From: Sclerotiophoma versabilis
Lineage: Eukaryota; Ascomycota; Dothideomycetes; Pleosporales; Didymellaceae
Direction of reading: 5' to 3'
Assembly (NCBI GenBank): GCA_012274445.1
Contig: JAAROD010000011.1
Coordinates: forward strand, 744,001-808,000
Length of the DNA: 64,000 nucleotides
A program made the translations under genes and the position numbers. Below, one piece after another: positions 45,296 to 56,600 of this stretch (position 1 is its first letter; every line of letters begins with the position of its first letter). The notes below the pieces were generated by a model. That model had not been told where the DNA came from. It worked only from the letters and a program-made list of their open reading frames with translations, and made no database searches.

Positions 45296-46294
45296 TTACT
45301 GAGTCGTGCTTGAGTCCACTATCTCCTTTACAATCACCAGAACCAAGGACTTCATCTCATCTGCAGAATGCTCCTGCAACCCAAGTAGACTATTTTGCAC
45401 TTCATCGAAACTAGGGCCACATTCCTTGGCTTGAGATGCTCTGGTAATATATCCCAGCCAAACCCATTCATCGAAGATACCTTCAGATAGTACTTTATCT
45501 GATCGAGCCTGAGCAGCGACCGAGTCGTCCTCCTGAACAATCCATCCCTCTTTGCCAGCCATCTCCTGAACAGCTGAAACGAGCTCCCTCTTGGAAAACT
45601 GGCCGTCATGAATCCTGATATACCGGTTTTTGGTATCTTCAGGATTTCTAAGCACTCCAAGAAACAGCCTGAGCAACCGTCGAGAGCCGTGTCATGCTGA
45701 GGAGGGAAAGAACCCCCATCATACAGCGTTGCCGACGGATTCGGAATATCGGCAATATACCCATATCGCAAACCCCCAGTCCAGATACAGATTGTTATAG
45801 ATAACCGTATATGTCAGCGTCCCTTTCGCAGCTTCGCGCTCTAGCAAGTCTTCAACTTTGACTTTCTCCGCATACACCGGTAAGTTGCCGAACAAGCGTG
45901 GTTCTTCAGATCGCTGTCGAATTCAAAAAGAATGAATCGTTTGACCCCAGATGCGATGGCGGCTTTGATGATTGCTGCTTGTATCGGCATTCACGGTCGT
46001 GCCAACAGTGCTGATGACTGACTGCATTTTTGTCCGGTTAAAGCAGAGATGAACCAAGACTCAGAGTCGAAATCGACGACGGCTTCTGAGATTTTTCTCC
46101 CATGTTTCCAGTCGAGACTTTGCCCTTTGAGCGAACTAGGACTGTGACTTGGAAATCTGCCGTTGATTAGAGCTTTTTCAGAACGGCGGAACCGAGACTA
46201 CCGTTTGCCTAGATGTGCGTTAGCATAAGACATTGCTGGAATCCGAGCATTTTGTGCATACTCCAATATGAGCAATGCGTGTAAATTCGGTCAT
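45296..46294 (-). pseudogene. NmrA-like / isoflavone-reductase-like protein, pseudogene
   Basis: NAD(P)-binding Rossmann protein of the CipA/isoflavone reductase type. On the minus strand, exon 1 (46262-46294, MTEFTRIAHIG) splices over a 53-nt intron (GTATGC..CTAG with CTAAC) to ANGSLGSAVLKKL, giving the dinucleotide motif GANGSLG. A TAA follows at 46167-46169. Farther on, in changing frames, come DFQVTVLVRS, VISTVGTTVNADT, AIIKAAIASGVKRF, LPVYAEKV, GTLTYTVIYNNLYLDWG, RYGYIADIPNPSATLYDGG and VLRNPEDTKNRYIRI. They are in the right order but need at least four or five frameshifts. The last part, to TAG at 45296, stays in one frame. A dead gene with high confidence; substrate unknown. A second NmrA-like gene at 62.3 kb belongs to a different subgroup. 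Confidence 0.85.
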
Positions 46295-46317
46295 GACGAA
46301 GATAGGAAAGTTTTAGG

Positions 46318-46413
46318 TTGATGTGGGGGTTTGATGTGGGGGTTTGATGTGGAGGTTTGATATGGGGGTTTGATATGGGGGTTTGATTGGGGGTTTGATT
46401 GGGGGTTTGATAT
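46318..46413. repeat. 12-13-bp minisatellite (GGGGGTTTGATRT-like)
   Basis: Eight imperfect units built on GGGGGTTTGAT with 0-2 extra bases, just upstream of the NmrA-like pseudogene start (46294). G-rich strand has G5 runs at regular spacing. Confidence 0.85.
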
Positions 46414-48736
46414 GGGTTGGTTGTTGGAATTTATAGACAACTGAAATTGGACCGGTCTGATATTCAATCGTGGTTCCAACTAGGTGCGCATTTCGTCATT
46501 GTCGATTGATAATCTTCTTAGCATAACAATCAGCCATAATCTCACACCTCGACACTGCTTGCAGAATTCTAATATGAGCACCCCATATTGTGGAATTGAA
46601 CCGCATAGTTTTTGCCTGCGTGTCTGGATAGCTTCCATAGCATTGAGGTGAACCAGTCCGCCTGCAAGGGGTAATGCCACACCTGTGTTGTGTGTTGCTT
46701 GGAATTGCTCCGCGCGCAATCAAAACTGCAAATAGCTAGAACTTGATCATAGAAGCGTTATTGCCAAAGATCCAAAGTATTGCTGCTTGTCTTCGCAGGG
46801 CCATTCACCGTTCCCTTGTGTTGATTTTGGCTTCTGTGGAAACACCACTGTGGTAGCGACAGAGAAAACCAACAGAGTGCGTAAGGAAGCCATAAATACT
46901 GATGAAATTTATAATACCCGCCTAAAGTCAAGAACTGAACAGTGAAAATACCGACGATAGCAGAGCGATCTATTATGGGGCTGAACAAGGCTCGAGAGAA
47001 CTACGTATAGATATTCTTTGTGAGCATTGAGATGATCAGCAAACGAACATTTGTATCGGTCGCCGCTTCAACAAATATACAAGGTTTCTGTATGAGTTCT
47101 TGCTGTACATATAATTGTTACGACCACTAGGATTTGGAGTAACAGTGGTTCACAAACAGGATAGTGTAGACTCTTCCTTACTTTGGGGCCGGATTGTAAC
47201 ACTGTGCTGCTGACTAACGCGTAGATGGTTCTACGTTCTGCCAAGTTGGACTTTAAGATGTGGCGTTCAGAGACGATGGATTACCTCAAAAGGTTAGTGG
47301 CTCTAAGACTCCAATCGCCAAACTTCCGACCAAGTGTGTTGGCGAGATTCAAGGAGCTGCACGGAGATCTCCAGATGGCTTCATGCTCGCATTTGATTAC
47401 TCTCTATCAGTCAGATGATATTTTAGATGTAGGGAACGTCGCCTCAACAGCAGAGCATACCGAGACCTCCAGCGTCATCTCTAATGATATACGCACTGGC
47501 GTCGGTTGAGCTACACTCACTTCTCTGTTGGCTCGTAAATTTTGCGAACTTTTACTCTTCAGGGTTTAGTCTATACAGTTGGCTGTGGATCTAAGGGATG
47601 ATCCACTGTGTGGGCATGCAAAATTGGGCAACGGTGAGCACGCAATGAGAGGTCACCGTGGTGCTCTCTTTGATGTCGTGAAGAAGTTATTGCAAACTCA
47701 GAGTATTTAAGACTGTTTCCAAGGTCGCTCACGTAGCAGTTATCTTCCGTAAACAAAAGCAGTGTGAGCATATGACACGGTCATCGTGACGGCTGCATAA
47801 AAGCTCCGAAATGATAATCAACAGTCTGTACAAGGTACAGGGCTAAAAACCGGGCAAAGGCGCGCTTGGCATCGTTAGTAAGTTCGATGGTTGATCACTG
47901 CAGTTATTCAGGGTACTCCTTACGTAGCTGAGGGGAACTCGCGGTTAAATCCGCTACTGATAATCGACAAGAAAGAACAGAATGAGGTTCAACTTATTCG
48001 TAGCTCGATTTCTCTGATGGTAAAGTTAGTGCTCACAGTACAGTCGTGGTGGTATCACGGCTGTCTGGAGACGGCCATAGCAAGGACATGGAATGCACAT
48101 CTCCGCAACAGACCATCATTCGAGGGTAATATGACCACTTATCTTGGGCACATCCACGCCTATTGAATGTGCCAGCGAGCTTTTGTGGGTTTTTCCTTGA
48201 TATTACTTCTTGGCTGATGCGTAGCCTTAGCACAGTTCCCACTGTCCCATGCAATTTGCTATAGCGCACTTGAGCTGTAGTCGAGCCTTGGATGGCTGTT
48301 GTCACTTGTTCTGATTTTATTGTTCCGACAACCCGACTGCGGCAGTCTTTGAACGGCTTCGGGATCATGAATTCAACCGCAGCTTTGACGCTTGCACCAC
48401 ATAATGGTAGGTGGTTGATTTCTTGTGAGCTTCCTGTCTCTCGATTGTGTCGCTAGCCTCCAGTGGCGGTCTTTCCGCTAACTTAACAGGTTGATAGATT
48501 GGTCGATTCGGCCTTGTAGATTGACGAGAGCATAAACAAATTTATCAGCAAATCTTCAGGAAGCTTTACGAGTAGTGCATTTGTGATCTTACTCACGTTA
48601 TAAAAGCTACACATATCTCGTCAGCGATAACTCATCATCGTTTATTACCGACCACATCTGGATTGAGTCCTCTTTACAAGATCCTACAAGAGACAAAAAC
48701 CTAGCTGTCTGTGACTCTATCCTATCGTCGCCTAAG
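46414..48736. other. 2.3-kb AT-rich region without recognisable genes
   Basis: Part of the decayed accessory block. The longest plus-strand frame (47225-47509, 94 codons) has no known motif. I saw no transposase, reverse transcriptase, LTR or tRNA. Could be strongly mutated transposon sequence. Confidence 0.4.
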
Positions 48737-49744
48737 ATGAGAACTTCTATCCATCTCCTTTTCGCTACTGCTACGACGGCCTTGGTGACTTCCGAGTAAT
48801 TTGGCTGGTTTCCCCAAGACTCCCAGAGGCCCTACTTACCTCCTATCAGCGCGCTACATCGCCACTCGCACCATTCTGGCGCTTCATCGCACACCGTGGC
48901 TCAAACCGCCAAGACCGAATTTGTCACCGTCAACGACACTCGGCTTGCTTACAGGCATTTTGGCGCACCGTCAAAGGTGCCTCTTTTATTCATAACCCAT
49001 TTTCGTGGCAGTATGGACGTCACAGATCCGTTGCTCATCAATGCAATTGCGGAAAACCGGGAGGTGATTCTCATGGATAATGCCGGGATCGGTCACAGCG
49101 AAGGTACCGTTATGGACTCTATTCAAGCCATGGCCGCAATGGTCGCCGAGTTCCTCGCTGCAATCCATGTTTCCAAAGCTGATGTATTTGGATTTCCAAT
49201 GGGCGGCATGGTTGCACAGTACATCGCTATAGAGTATCCTCAAATGGTCAATAGGCTGATCGTGGCCGGTGCCCGCCCTGGGTACGGGCCAGATGTATTC
49301 CAGACAAGGCCAGATGCTGCCTCAGGCCCAGGTGGCGAACCTGATTCTCAACCGACTGAAGACTACATGCTCGGCATTTTCTTTTTTCCGTCAGAAACGA
49401 GCAGAGCCAAGGGTAATCTATGATGGGATCGTATCATGGAACGCCATATCGAAGACGAAGAGAGAAAGACTTTCTTAGTCGGAGCGGGCGTCGCATCGCA
49501 ATTGACAGCAATCACTGGGTTTGCCTCAGACCCTCAGCTATATGCTCGACTTGGCAACATCACTGCACCGGTTTTAGGGACGAATGGGAAAGACGACATC
49601 CCAATGGGAACTGGAAACAGTTATGTCCTTCAGCAGCAATTGCTCGATGCGGAGTTACATCTTTATCCTGACTCAGCCCACGGCCATCCATTCCAATTTC
49701 TTGTGGAATATGCCAATTTAGTCGACCTCTTCTTGGAAAGTTGA
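48737..49744 (+). pseudogene. Alpha/beta hydrolase with signal peptide, pseudogene
   Basis: A single frame from ATG 48737 to TGA 49742 (336 codons) encodes a hydrophobic leader (MRTSIHLLFATATTALVTS) and an alpha/beta-hydrolase fold. It is broken by two nonsense codons: TAA at 48797-48799 (codon 21) and TGA at 49421-49423. Between them lie FVTVNDTRLAYRHFG, the oxyanion region LLFITHF, the strand-4 segment ILMDNAGIGHSEG and the elbow FGFPMGGMVAQ. Family members have Ser in that elbow; here the codon is CCA (49196-49198), Pro, so the nucleophile is gone. After the TGA come WDRIMERHIEDEERKTFL, the GTNGKDDIP region and the DSAHGHPFQF histidine region. All lesions are point substitutions and the frame is otherwise intact, so inactivation is young. 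Confidence 0.85.
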
Positions 49745-51699
49745 GTTCTAGATGTTCACACCGCATCTACCAGTTCGGACCAGGTTCGAGGCAAGCGTTG
49801 ATTCTTTACTATATCGCGTACATTGTGGTTTGACCTAATTAGTCTTACGCAGTGGGATATAGAAGGGGACTTGGTTTGTCCTTAAAGCAGACTCTCAGAT
49901 TAGATGTTAGTCAGCTACCGAGACTCTGCACTGTATCACACCTTTGTTTTATAATTGTACTAGAATGCCGTTTTTTTTTCCCAATAGATGTCAAGGCAAA
50001 TGACTGTCGCTATCTACACATGTGCAGACGCTATGAATTGTGTACATTGAGCGAGAAGCCAAGATACCATCAATAAGTGTATCCTAAGCGACAGATGTCC
50101 AGATTTCCAAAACGTGAAGGCTCGAAAATCGAAATCGAAAGCTAGAGCTAGCAGGAGCCATTATGTGAGGGCCAAAACAGAGAGACTATCAGCCTCTTTT
50201 GTGATTAGTGAACAGAGAAAAGCTCAGACATCGGCGGAATACGAGATGACCTCTGAACACCCCTGTAGCCACAACACAATAAGCACTCCTCGTCTTGATC
50301 TCATGTTCGTAATTCAGGAACTGGGGCATTGGTTCAGCCGAGCCCGGGCACTATGGTGGCGTTTTTGCAAGGAGAGAGCAGCGCTCAAGAATGTAAGCTC
50401 AGATAGACATTGGTTTCTCTCTTGATTCATGCTACAGGTGAGAGCCTTTACGCTCTTTGAGACAGCAGAAGCGGAGATAGTGAGAGTACTGGAATACCCT
50501 ACATAGCTTGATATATGAAAAGCTACCGCTGAAGCTCGAACAGAGTGACTAGCTCATATAAAATCGCAAGTCCTTTCACTTCTTTCCGCAACACACTTTG
50601 GTCCTTACTACGGGTTCAAAGACTCTAACGGCTACAAGCTGTTTACAGCACTATACCTACAGGTACGGTTTTGAATAATGTGATACAAGTATTCGCCATC
50701 ATGCCAGCAGCCCTGCTTACATGTGAAATTGATTTCATCGGCTTGTACATGATCATCTTCCTTCTCGAGAACGACCGTCAGGTGCATGGACAGCCCGTAC
50801 GTTCGCCAATATGTCAGCTCGCGCTCGTGTGGACTGGACTGAAAGAGCTTCACAAGAAGTGCACATGCGCATCAGTCATGTCAACGAGAAAAGTGGCGTC
50901 GGGCACGGTGCAAAAACAACAACAGAAGAAGGGACTGTGCAAAACGGCGTCTCAAAGTGGAGAGCACCAAGGAGCCAGAAGTAGGCTTTGATTGTCAACG
51001 CTTACCGGCCCAGAATGCACATACTACTAACTAGTCGAGCGATCCAAGGTTTTTCAAATAGCAGAATGAGAAGTGACACGCGAACAGAAGAAAAATCACA
51101 CAAAGATCTCATGTGACCATATGGGGACAGAAGAGATTCAATGTTGGTATTATTTGAGATCAATTCACGGCACTTAAGGCAGAAGTGGCGTGGCTATGTC
51201 TCACAGACATGAGGTGATCAAAAAAGATGGTTGCTCCCGGGGTGCACAGAACACAACGATTCTCTTGGCCATCTCCAATTACTTGAAAGGACAGCCGGTA
51301 CCTTTAGATGTGCACAGAAGATGTGATGGAGGTATTCAAACGCAAAGAGGCGTGCGACACGTATTTGTGCAGGCTTGAGGAGCTAGCGACTCACCGTTTA
51401 GCCTGAAGGCTAATCATGGGATGATGTTAGCACTGGCAATCACCATATCACGTATGCACATTTTCATCGATAACGTAATCGAGCAGCTGAGCATCAGGGC
51501 TACTCAGACCGCTGCTGGGGGCTAGAGAGGCTTACATCTGTAGCTGCGCGAACAGGATGTGCATTAATATATTGATCCGAACCTATGGAGATCGAGTAGG
51601 TAAACTTACATCATCGTGCCCAAGCTCTCGGTCTAGTCGGCACTACCTTTGCGGGTCGCAGGCTCGCCCTGCATGTCAGTCAGGTTTTCATCGGTATGT
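49745..51699. other. 2-kb region without recognisable genes
   Basis: Right part of the accessory block, between the hydrolase pseudogene and the 3' end of PRP3. Short frames on both strands, a T run at about 49972-49980, no domain or RNA gene recognised. Confidence 0.4.
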
Positions 51700-53235
51700 T
51701 CAATCCACGCTCTTTGCGAGCGCCCACAGGCTGTCCAGTTTACTCCTGCTGAGTATTTCCCTCGCCTCACCAGCGGTCTCGCACATCTTGGAACCCCACT
51801 TCCTGAACGCGCGATTCTTGACCTCTCCCTCGAACAGCAGGGTGCACTTGTTCTGTGAGTGGTCCTTGAGGTTGCCGTTCGAATCAAGGCTTTTCATCCA
51901 CTCAGGATCGTTGGCTTGCTTCTCAATCTGAGTCTCGGTGGGCTCGGCGTTCTCCGACCATTTGATGCGCTGTAGCATCAGCTTTTTGTACTTTTCGATC
52001 GAATGCAGACCACCCTCGACAATAACCAGATTGAGGTCGGGGTTGAACAGAGTGAGGCCTGTGAGCGCATGTTGTTTGGCGTTCATGTCGATCTGATATC
52101 TGTGCTTGCCATAGGCTAGGGTATTAACCTTGAATACGCAGAGGTATAGACCCTTTTGTGCGTCTTTCTCCTGGTTCTTTTCCAGCTTTGCGTGACGTTC
52201 GTCCTTGTCAAGCTTGCGCTCGTCGTTAGCTTCTTCGTGATCGTGCTGTCTTTGTGCAATCTGTTGTTCGACAAGCATTTCAACGGCAGTGGGGTCAGCA
52301 ATGGCTTGCTCGCCCATGACGCGCATCATGTTTCCGCGCTTGACCTTGGGTGGTGGAGGAGGTTCAAGGCCGAGTCGGATCTTCGCTTGCTTCTCTTTCA
52401 AGTCGGCAGCGCGACGCATCCTACGTGCCTTTGCCTGCTCTTTCGTTGTAAGATACAAAGGCTTGAGCTCGACGAGGCGTTGATCTTGTGGGGCCTTCAG
52501 CAGCGGCGGGTGCTGCACGTAAAGTGTGATGATGGAGTCGTCGGTGTCGATCATGACCTTGTCAGGCTCGTCGATGCAGTCGTAGGTCTTGTCCTTGAGT
52601 ATGCCCTCATCCCACCACTCAATGTCAGGCGGCTGCTGTATCAGGAATCCACGTTCGCTGTTCTCGTCGAGGCCAGCGCGTCGCGCCTGCTTGGCAAGCA
52701 TCTTCTTGATCTGCTCTAGACGACCCTGCGCTCGCAGCTTGGAAGCCTGATCGAGGTACTTTCCATGCTCGTTGAACTGCAGGGGCTTGGACACCCTTGT
52801 CCGTGCACCTGGCTGGCTGGCGGCCTTTGGATCAAAATATGGGTTGAAAGACTCGTCATCCTGATGCTCTTTTGGCTTCGGCGCCGCAGATTTGGGTCTG
52901 GCGTCGACAACTGGTGTCTCAGCACGGCGATTGCCCAGCGTTGTCGCAAACCGCGGTCCAGTGGGCTCCGGGGTGACAGGCTTCGCAGGGGCGCTGCCAG
53001 CTTTCATAGCTGCCATGCGCGCCTTGAGGGCGGCCAGTCTGTCTTGGGTATCGCCGGGAGCCGCAGCGGACGCAGGTGCTGGTGCAGCAGGCGCACCATT
53101 TGCACCAGCCTTCTTCGCAGCAAGGCGCGCTGCGATCTCGGCTGCCTTTGCCTTCGCCGCTGCAATAGCATCGGCGCCCTTGGTGCGCTTAGCATCGCCG
53201 GCGGCACCCTCAGCAGCGGGGCGCTTTTCGACCAT
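51700..53235 (-). CDS. PRP3: U4/U6 snRNP splicing factor Prp3
   Basis: Component of the U4/U6.U5 tri-snRNP, binding the U4/U6 duplex in pre-mRNA splicing. Intronless, 511 residues from ATG 53235 (MVEKRPAAEGAAGDAKRTKG). An in-frame Met at 53328 would add 31 residues of low-complexity sequence and is less likely. An Ala-rich N-terminal region is followed by FNPYFDP, the PRP3 domain (GKYLDQASKLRAQGRLEQIK, IEWWDEGIL, VQHPPLLKAP, LTTKEQAKARRMRRA) and a charged linker. The C-terminal DUF1115-like domain has LTLFNPDLNLVIVEGG, SIEKYKKLMLQRIKW and KNRAFRKWGSKMCET, which contact U4/U6 RNA in yeast. It ends WALAKSVD then TGA. Head to head with RPA190. Confidence 0.93.
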   Translation of the reverse strand: MVEKRPAAEGAAGDAKRTKGADAIAAAKAKAAEIAARLAAKKAGANGAPAAPAPASAAAPGDTQDRLAALKARMAAMKAGSAPAKPVTPEPTGPRFATTLGNRRAETPVVDARPKSAAPKPKEHQDDESFNPYFDPKAASQPGARTRVSKPLQFNEHGKYLDQASKLRAQGRLEQIKKMLAKQARRAGLDENSERGFLIQQPPDIEWWDEGILKDKTYDCIDEPDKVMIDTDDSIITLYVQHPPLLKAPQDQRLVELKPLYLTTKEQAKARRMRRAADLKEKQAKIRLGLEPPPPPKVKRGNMMRVMGEQAIADPTAVEMLVEQQIAQRQHDHEEANDERKLDKDERHAKLEKNQEKDAQKGLYLCVFKVNTLAYGKHRYQIDMNAKQHALTGLTLFNPDLNLVIVEGGLHSIEKYKKLMLQRIKWSENAEPTETQIEKQANDPEWMKSLDSNGNLKDHSQNKCTLLFEGEVKNRAFRKWGSKMCETAGEAREILSRSKLDSLWALAKSVD

Positions 53236-53634
53236 GTTGGAGGTCGTGGCCGTTCGACGGTCGTGTGCGGAGTTCTCGGGGGTGGTGGAGGTGCAGCGGC
53301 CACTAGTTGTCAATGGCCCTTCCGTCACGAGGTGTTGTTGACAGAGACACTCTCAGGAAGGCGCGGTGTGCTGGAGGCAGGCGTGACTGTCGGCGGTGTT
53401 CGGTGCTCTTTTTGGTATGCTCCAGTCGAACGCGTGTGACGGGGTTCTGCTGCTGCAGGCTCGCAGGCATCCTTCTCTTGGCGCGTGCACGCTAGCGGGG
53501 TGGGCCCGCATTTTTTCGAGACAATCTTTTGCAGCTTCAGTCGCAAGCTTCGCCTCGCCCGAACGCAGAAGTCGCGCTTTGCTGCACCGGCGCATGTAAA
53601 GGAAAGCACCGCGGGTTCGCAAGCAGGCGCAACC
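53236..53634. promoter_or_regulatory. Divergent promoter PRP3 / RPA190
   Basis: 399 bp between start codons (306 bp if the upstream Met of Prp3 is used). Two core RNA-metabolism genes share it. No distinct motif recognised. Confidence 0.5.
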
Positions 53635-56600
53635 ATGAACACTTCCCAGCCCACTTCCTCGGCCATCCAGGGCGTCGAGTTCGGCTTCCTCTCTGCGCAG
53701 GATGTGAGAGCTCTCTCGGTGAAGCGCATCACCAACCCAACCACCTTCGACTCGCTGCTGCACCCCGTGCCAGGCGGTCTGCACGATGCCGCGCTCGGCG
53801 CATTTCTCGACAACCCGTGAGCATTGCCATACACGCACCGCCATGTCTGGACTAACAGTGCCAGATGCTCGACATGCGGTCTCACTACCATGCTCGGCTG
53901 CCCCGGCCACTGCGGGCACATCGAACTACCAGTACCTGTATATCACCTCACCTTCATGGACCAGCTGCTGCGCCTGCTTCGAGGCAAGTGCGGCTACTGC
54001 CACAACCTCAAGCTCGCCCGTGTACAGATCAACGAGTTCGTTTCGCGGTTACGATTGATCCGATGCGGCCTGGTCAAGGAGGCCAACGAGATGCACGAGT
54101 TCATCGACGTGAACAAGGGCAAGAAGAAGAAAGATGTGGCCGAGTCTGAGTCTGATGACGACAACGAGGACATCGTGGGCCAGCGCAACAACTACGTGAA
54201 GAGGTGCTTGAAGCGGGCAGGCATTTCCAAGCATGAGGCGCGGTCAGTCAAGGAAAAGAACGACACAATTGCCGAGGCCAGGCGGCTAGTTCTGAAGGAG
54301 TTCTACGCTGCTATCGTCGCAGGCAAGAAATGCAGGAACTGCCAGGCAGTCAACCCCACTTTCCGCAAGGACAAGAGCATCAAGATCTTCCGCAAGAATC
54401 TGAGTGGCAAGGAAAAGGCGCAAATGGCGCAATCTGAGAAGCGTCTTCAGAACCCTCTCGACATCCTCGCGCGGCGAGAAGCGATTGCGAAGAAGCAAAC
54501 CGTTCACGATGACGAAGGATTGGCTGACATGTCAGAGGAGGACTCAGACGAGAGCATCGACATCGACATGGACGATGGCTCGCTCACAGCCACCGAAGCG
54601 CGCACGGCGACGAAAACAAAAACCATCACCGACGCGGCCGACAACTCGCAGGAGTACGTCACAGCGGCAGAAGTGAGGGCGGCCATGACTCTGCTCTTCG
54701 AGCAGGAAGCCGAGATTCTTCGCTTGATCTACAACCCATACGGCTCAGCCAATGTCAGCTCTGACATGTTTTTCATGGAGGCCATCATCGTACCACCGAA
54801 CAGATACAGAATGGAGGATAAGACCGGAGACTCCATCGCCGAATCCCCTAAGAACAGCTTGTACAAGGGAATCTTGAATGCCTGCGACTCGATGCGCCAG
54901 ATCAGCAACGAGATGAAGGGCCAGGAGAACGAAGCAGGGTACAGGCGCCGCAACTTCGACGACCTGCAGAACACCTGGGTGAACCTTCAGGGTGCCGTAA
55001 ACGCCGTCATTGATCGCGATGCCAACCCTGTGCAAGGCAAGGCAGGTCTCACAAACGCCGACGGTATCAAGCAGCATCTTGAGAAGAAAGAGGGTTTGTT
55101 CCGTAAGAACATGATGGGAAAGCGTGTCAACTTCGCTGCGCGTTCCGTCATTTCCCCTGATCCCAACATTGAAACCAACGAGATCGGTGTGCCCCCAGTC
55201 TTCGCTAAGAAGCTGACCTTCCCCGAGCCTGTAACGAACCACAACTTCTACGACATGAAGGAAGCAGTGCTGAACGGCCCGGACAAATGGCCTGGTGCTG
55301 TGGCGATCGAGAACGAGTTTGGCCAGGTTGTTACCCTGAAGAAGAAGAACTACGAGGAGCGATTGGCCTTGGCTAACCAGCTGCTCGCACCCTCGAGCAC
55401 CTTCTCGAACGGCTCCAAGAATAAGAAGGTGCACCGACATTTGAACAACGGCGATGTTGTTATCATGAACCGTCAACCGACCCTGCACAAACCGTCGATG
55501 ATGGCGCATCGAGCACGTGTCCTGCCGGGCGAGAAGACAATTCGCATGCATTACGCCAACTGCAACACCTACAACGCCGATTTCGATGGTGACGAGATGA
55601 ACATGCATTTCCCTCAAAACGAACTCGCACGCGCGGAAGCCATGACTGTTGCCGACACAGACCACCAGTATCTCTCAGCAACAGCAGGAAAGCCACTGCG
55701 TGGTCTCATTCAGGACCATATCTCCATGGGTGTTTGGTTGTCGAATAAGGACACATTCTTTACACGTGAGGAGTATCAGCAGTTGGTGTACGCGGCTTTG
55801 CGACCTGAAGATGGTCACACAACGTCTGGCAGACTTGAGACTGTTGAGCCTGCTATCTACAAGCCGGTGCCACTGTGGACTGGCAAGCAGATCTTCACCA
55901 CTGTCCTCAAGAACATCAAGCCGGCTGAGTATCAAGACCTGACACTCGAATCAAAGTCTTCCACTAATGGCAAGCTCTGGGGCGAACACAGCGAAGAGCA
56001 AACAGTCGTTGTCAAGGACGGCCAGTTATTGTGTGGTATCATTGACAAGAGTCAAATTGGTCCTGCTCCTGGTGGTCTAATCAACGGCATCTATGAGGCC
56101 TACGGCGAGACCATTGCTGGCCGTGCCCTCAGTATCATTGGTCGCATGCTCACGAAGCTTCTGCACATGCGCGCCTTCTCATGTGGTGTCGAAGATCTGA
56201 TCCTGACTGCAGAGGGCGACCAAGCACGTCTGGAGAAGCTACAGGCAGCCGAGAAGGTTGGATTCGAAGTTGCCTCCAAGTACGTCAGCTTGGACGCGAC
56301 AAAGATCACGCCCACCAATGCCGAGCTTCAAACACGTCTTGAGCGAGTATTGCGAGATGACGGCAAGCAGCATGGTCTTGATCTGTTGTCCAACAGTGCC
56401 ACTGCGAGCGTGTCTTCCGCAGTTACGCAGGCGTGTCTGCCACACAAGCTCATCAAGCTTTTCCCCAAGAATCAGATGCAGGCCATGACAGGTTCTGGTG
56501 CCAAAGGTAGTCTGGTAAACGCCAACCAGATCTCGTGTAACCTGGGTCAGCAGGTCTTGGAAGGTCGACGTGTACCGGTTATGGTCAGTGGCAAGACATT

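Noticed and set aside
47225..47509. 94-codon plus-strand frame in the accessory block
   Set aside because: No known motif and no splice-supported extension; chance openness cannot be excluded.
53235..53328. Upstream in-frame Met for Prp3
   Set aside because: The 31 added residues are Ser/Thr-rich and unlike other Prp3 N-termini; MVEKRP fits better.
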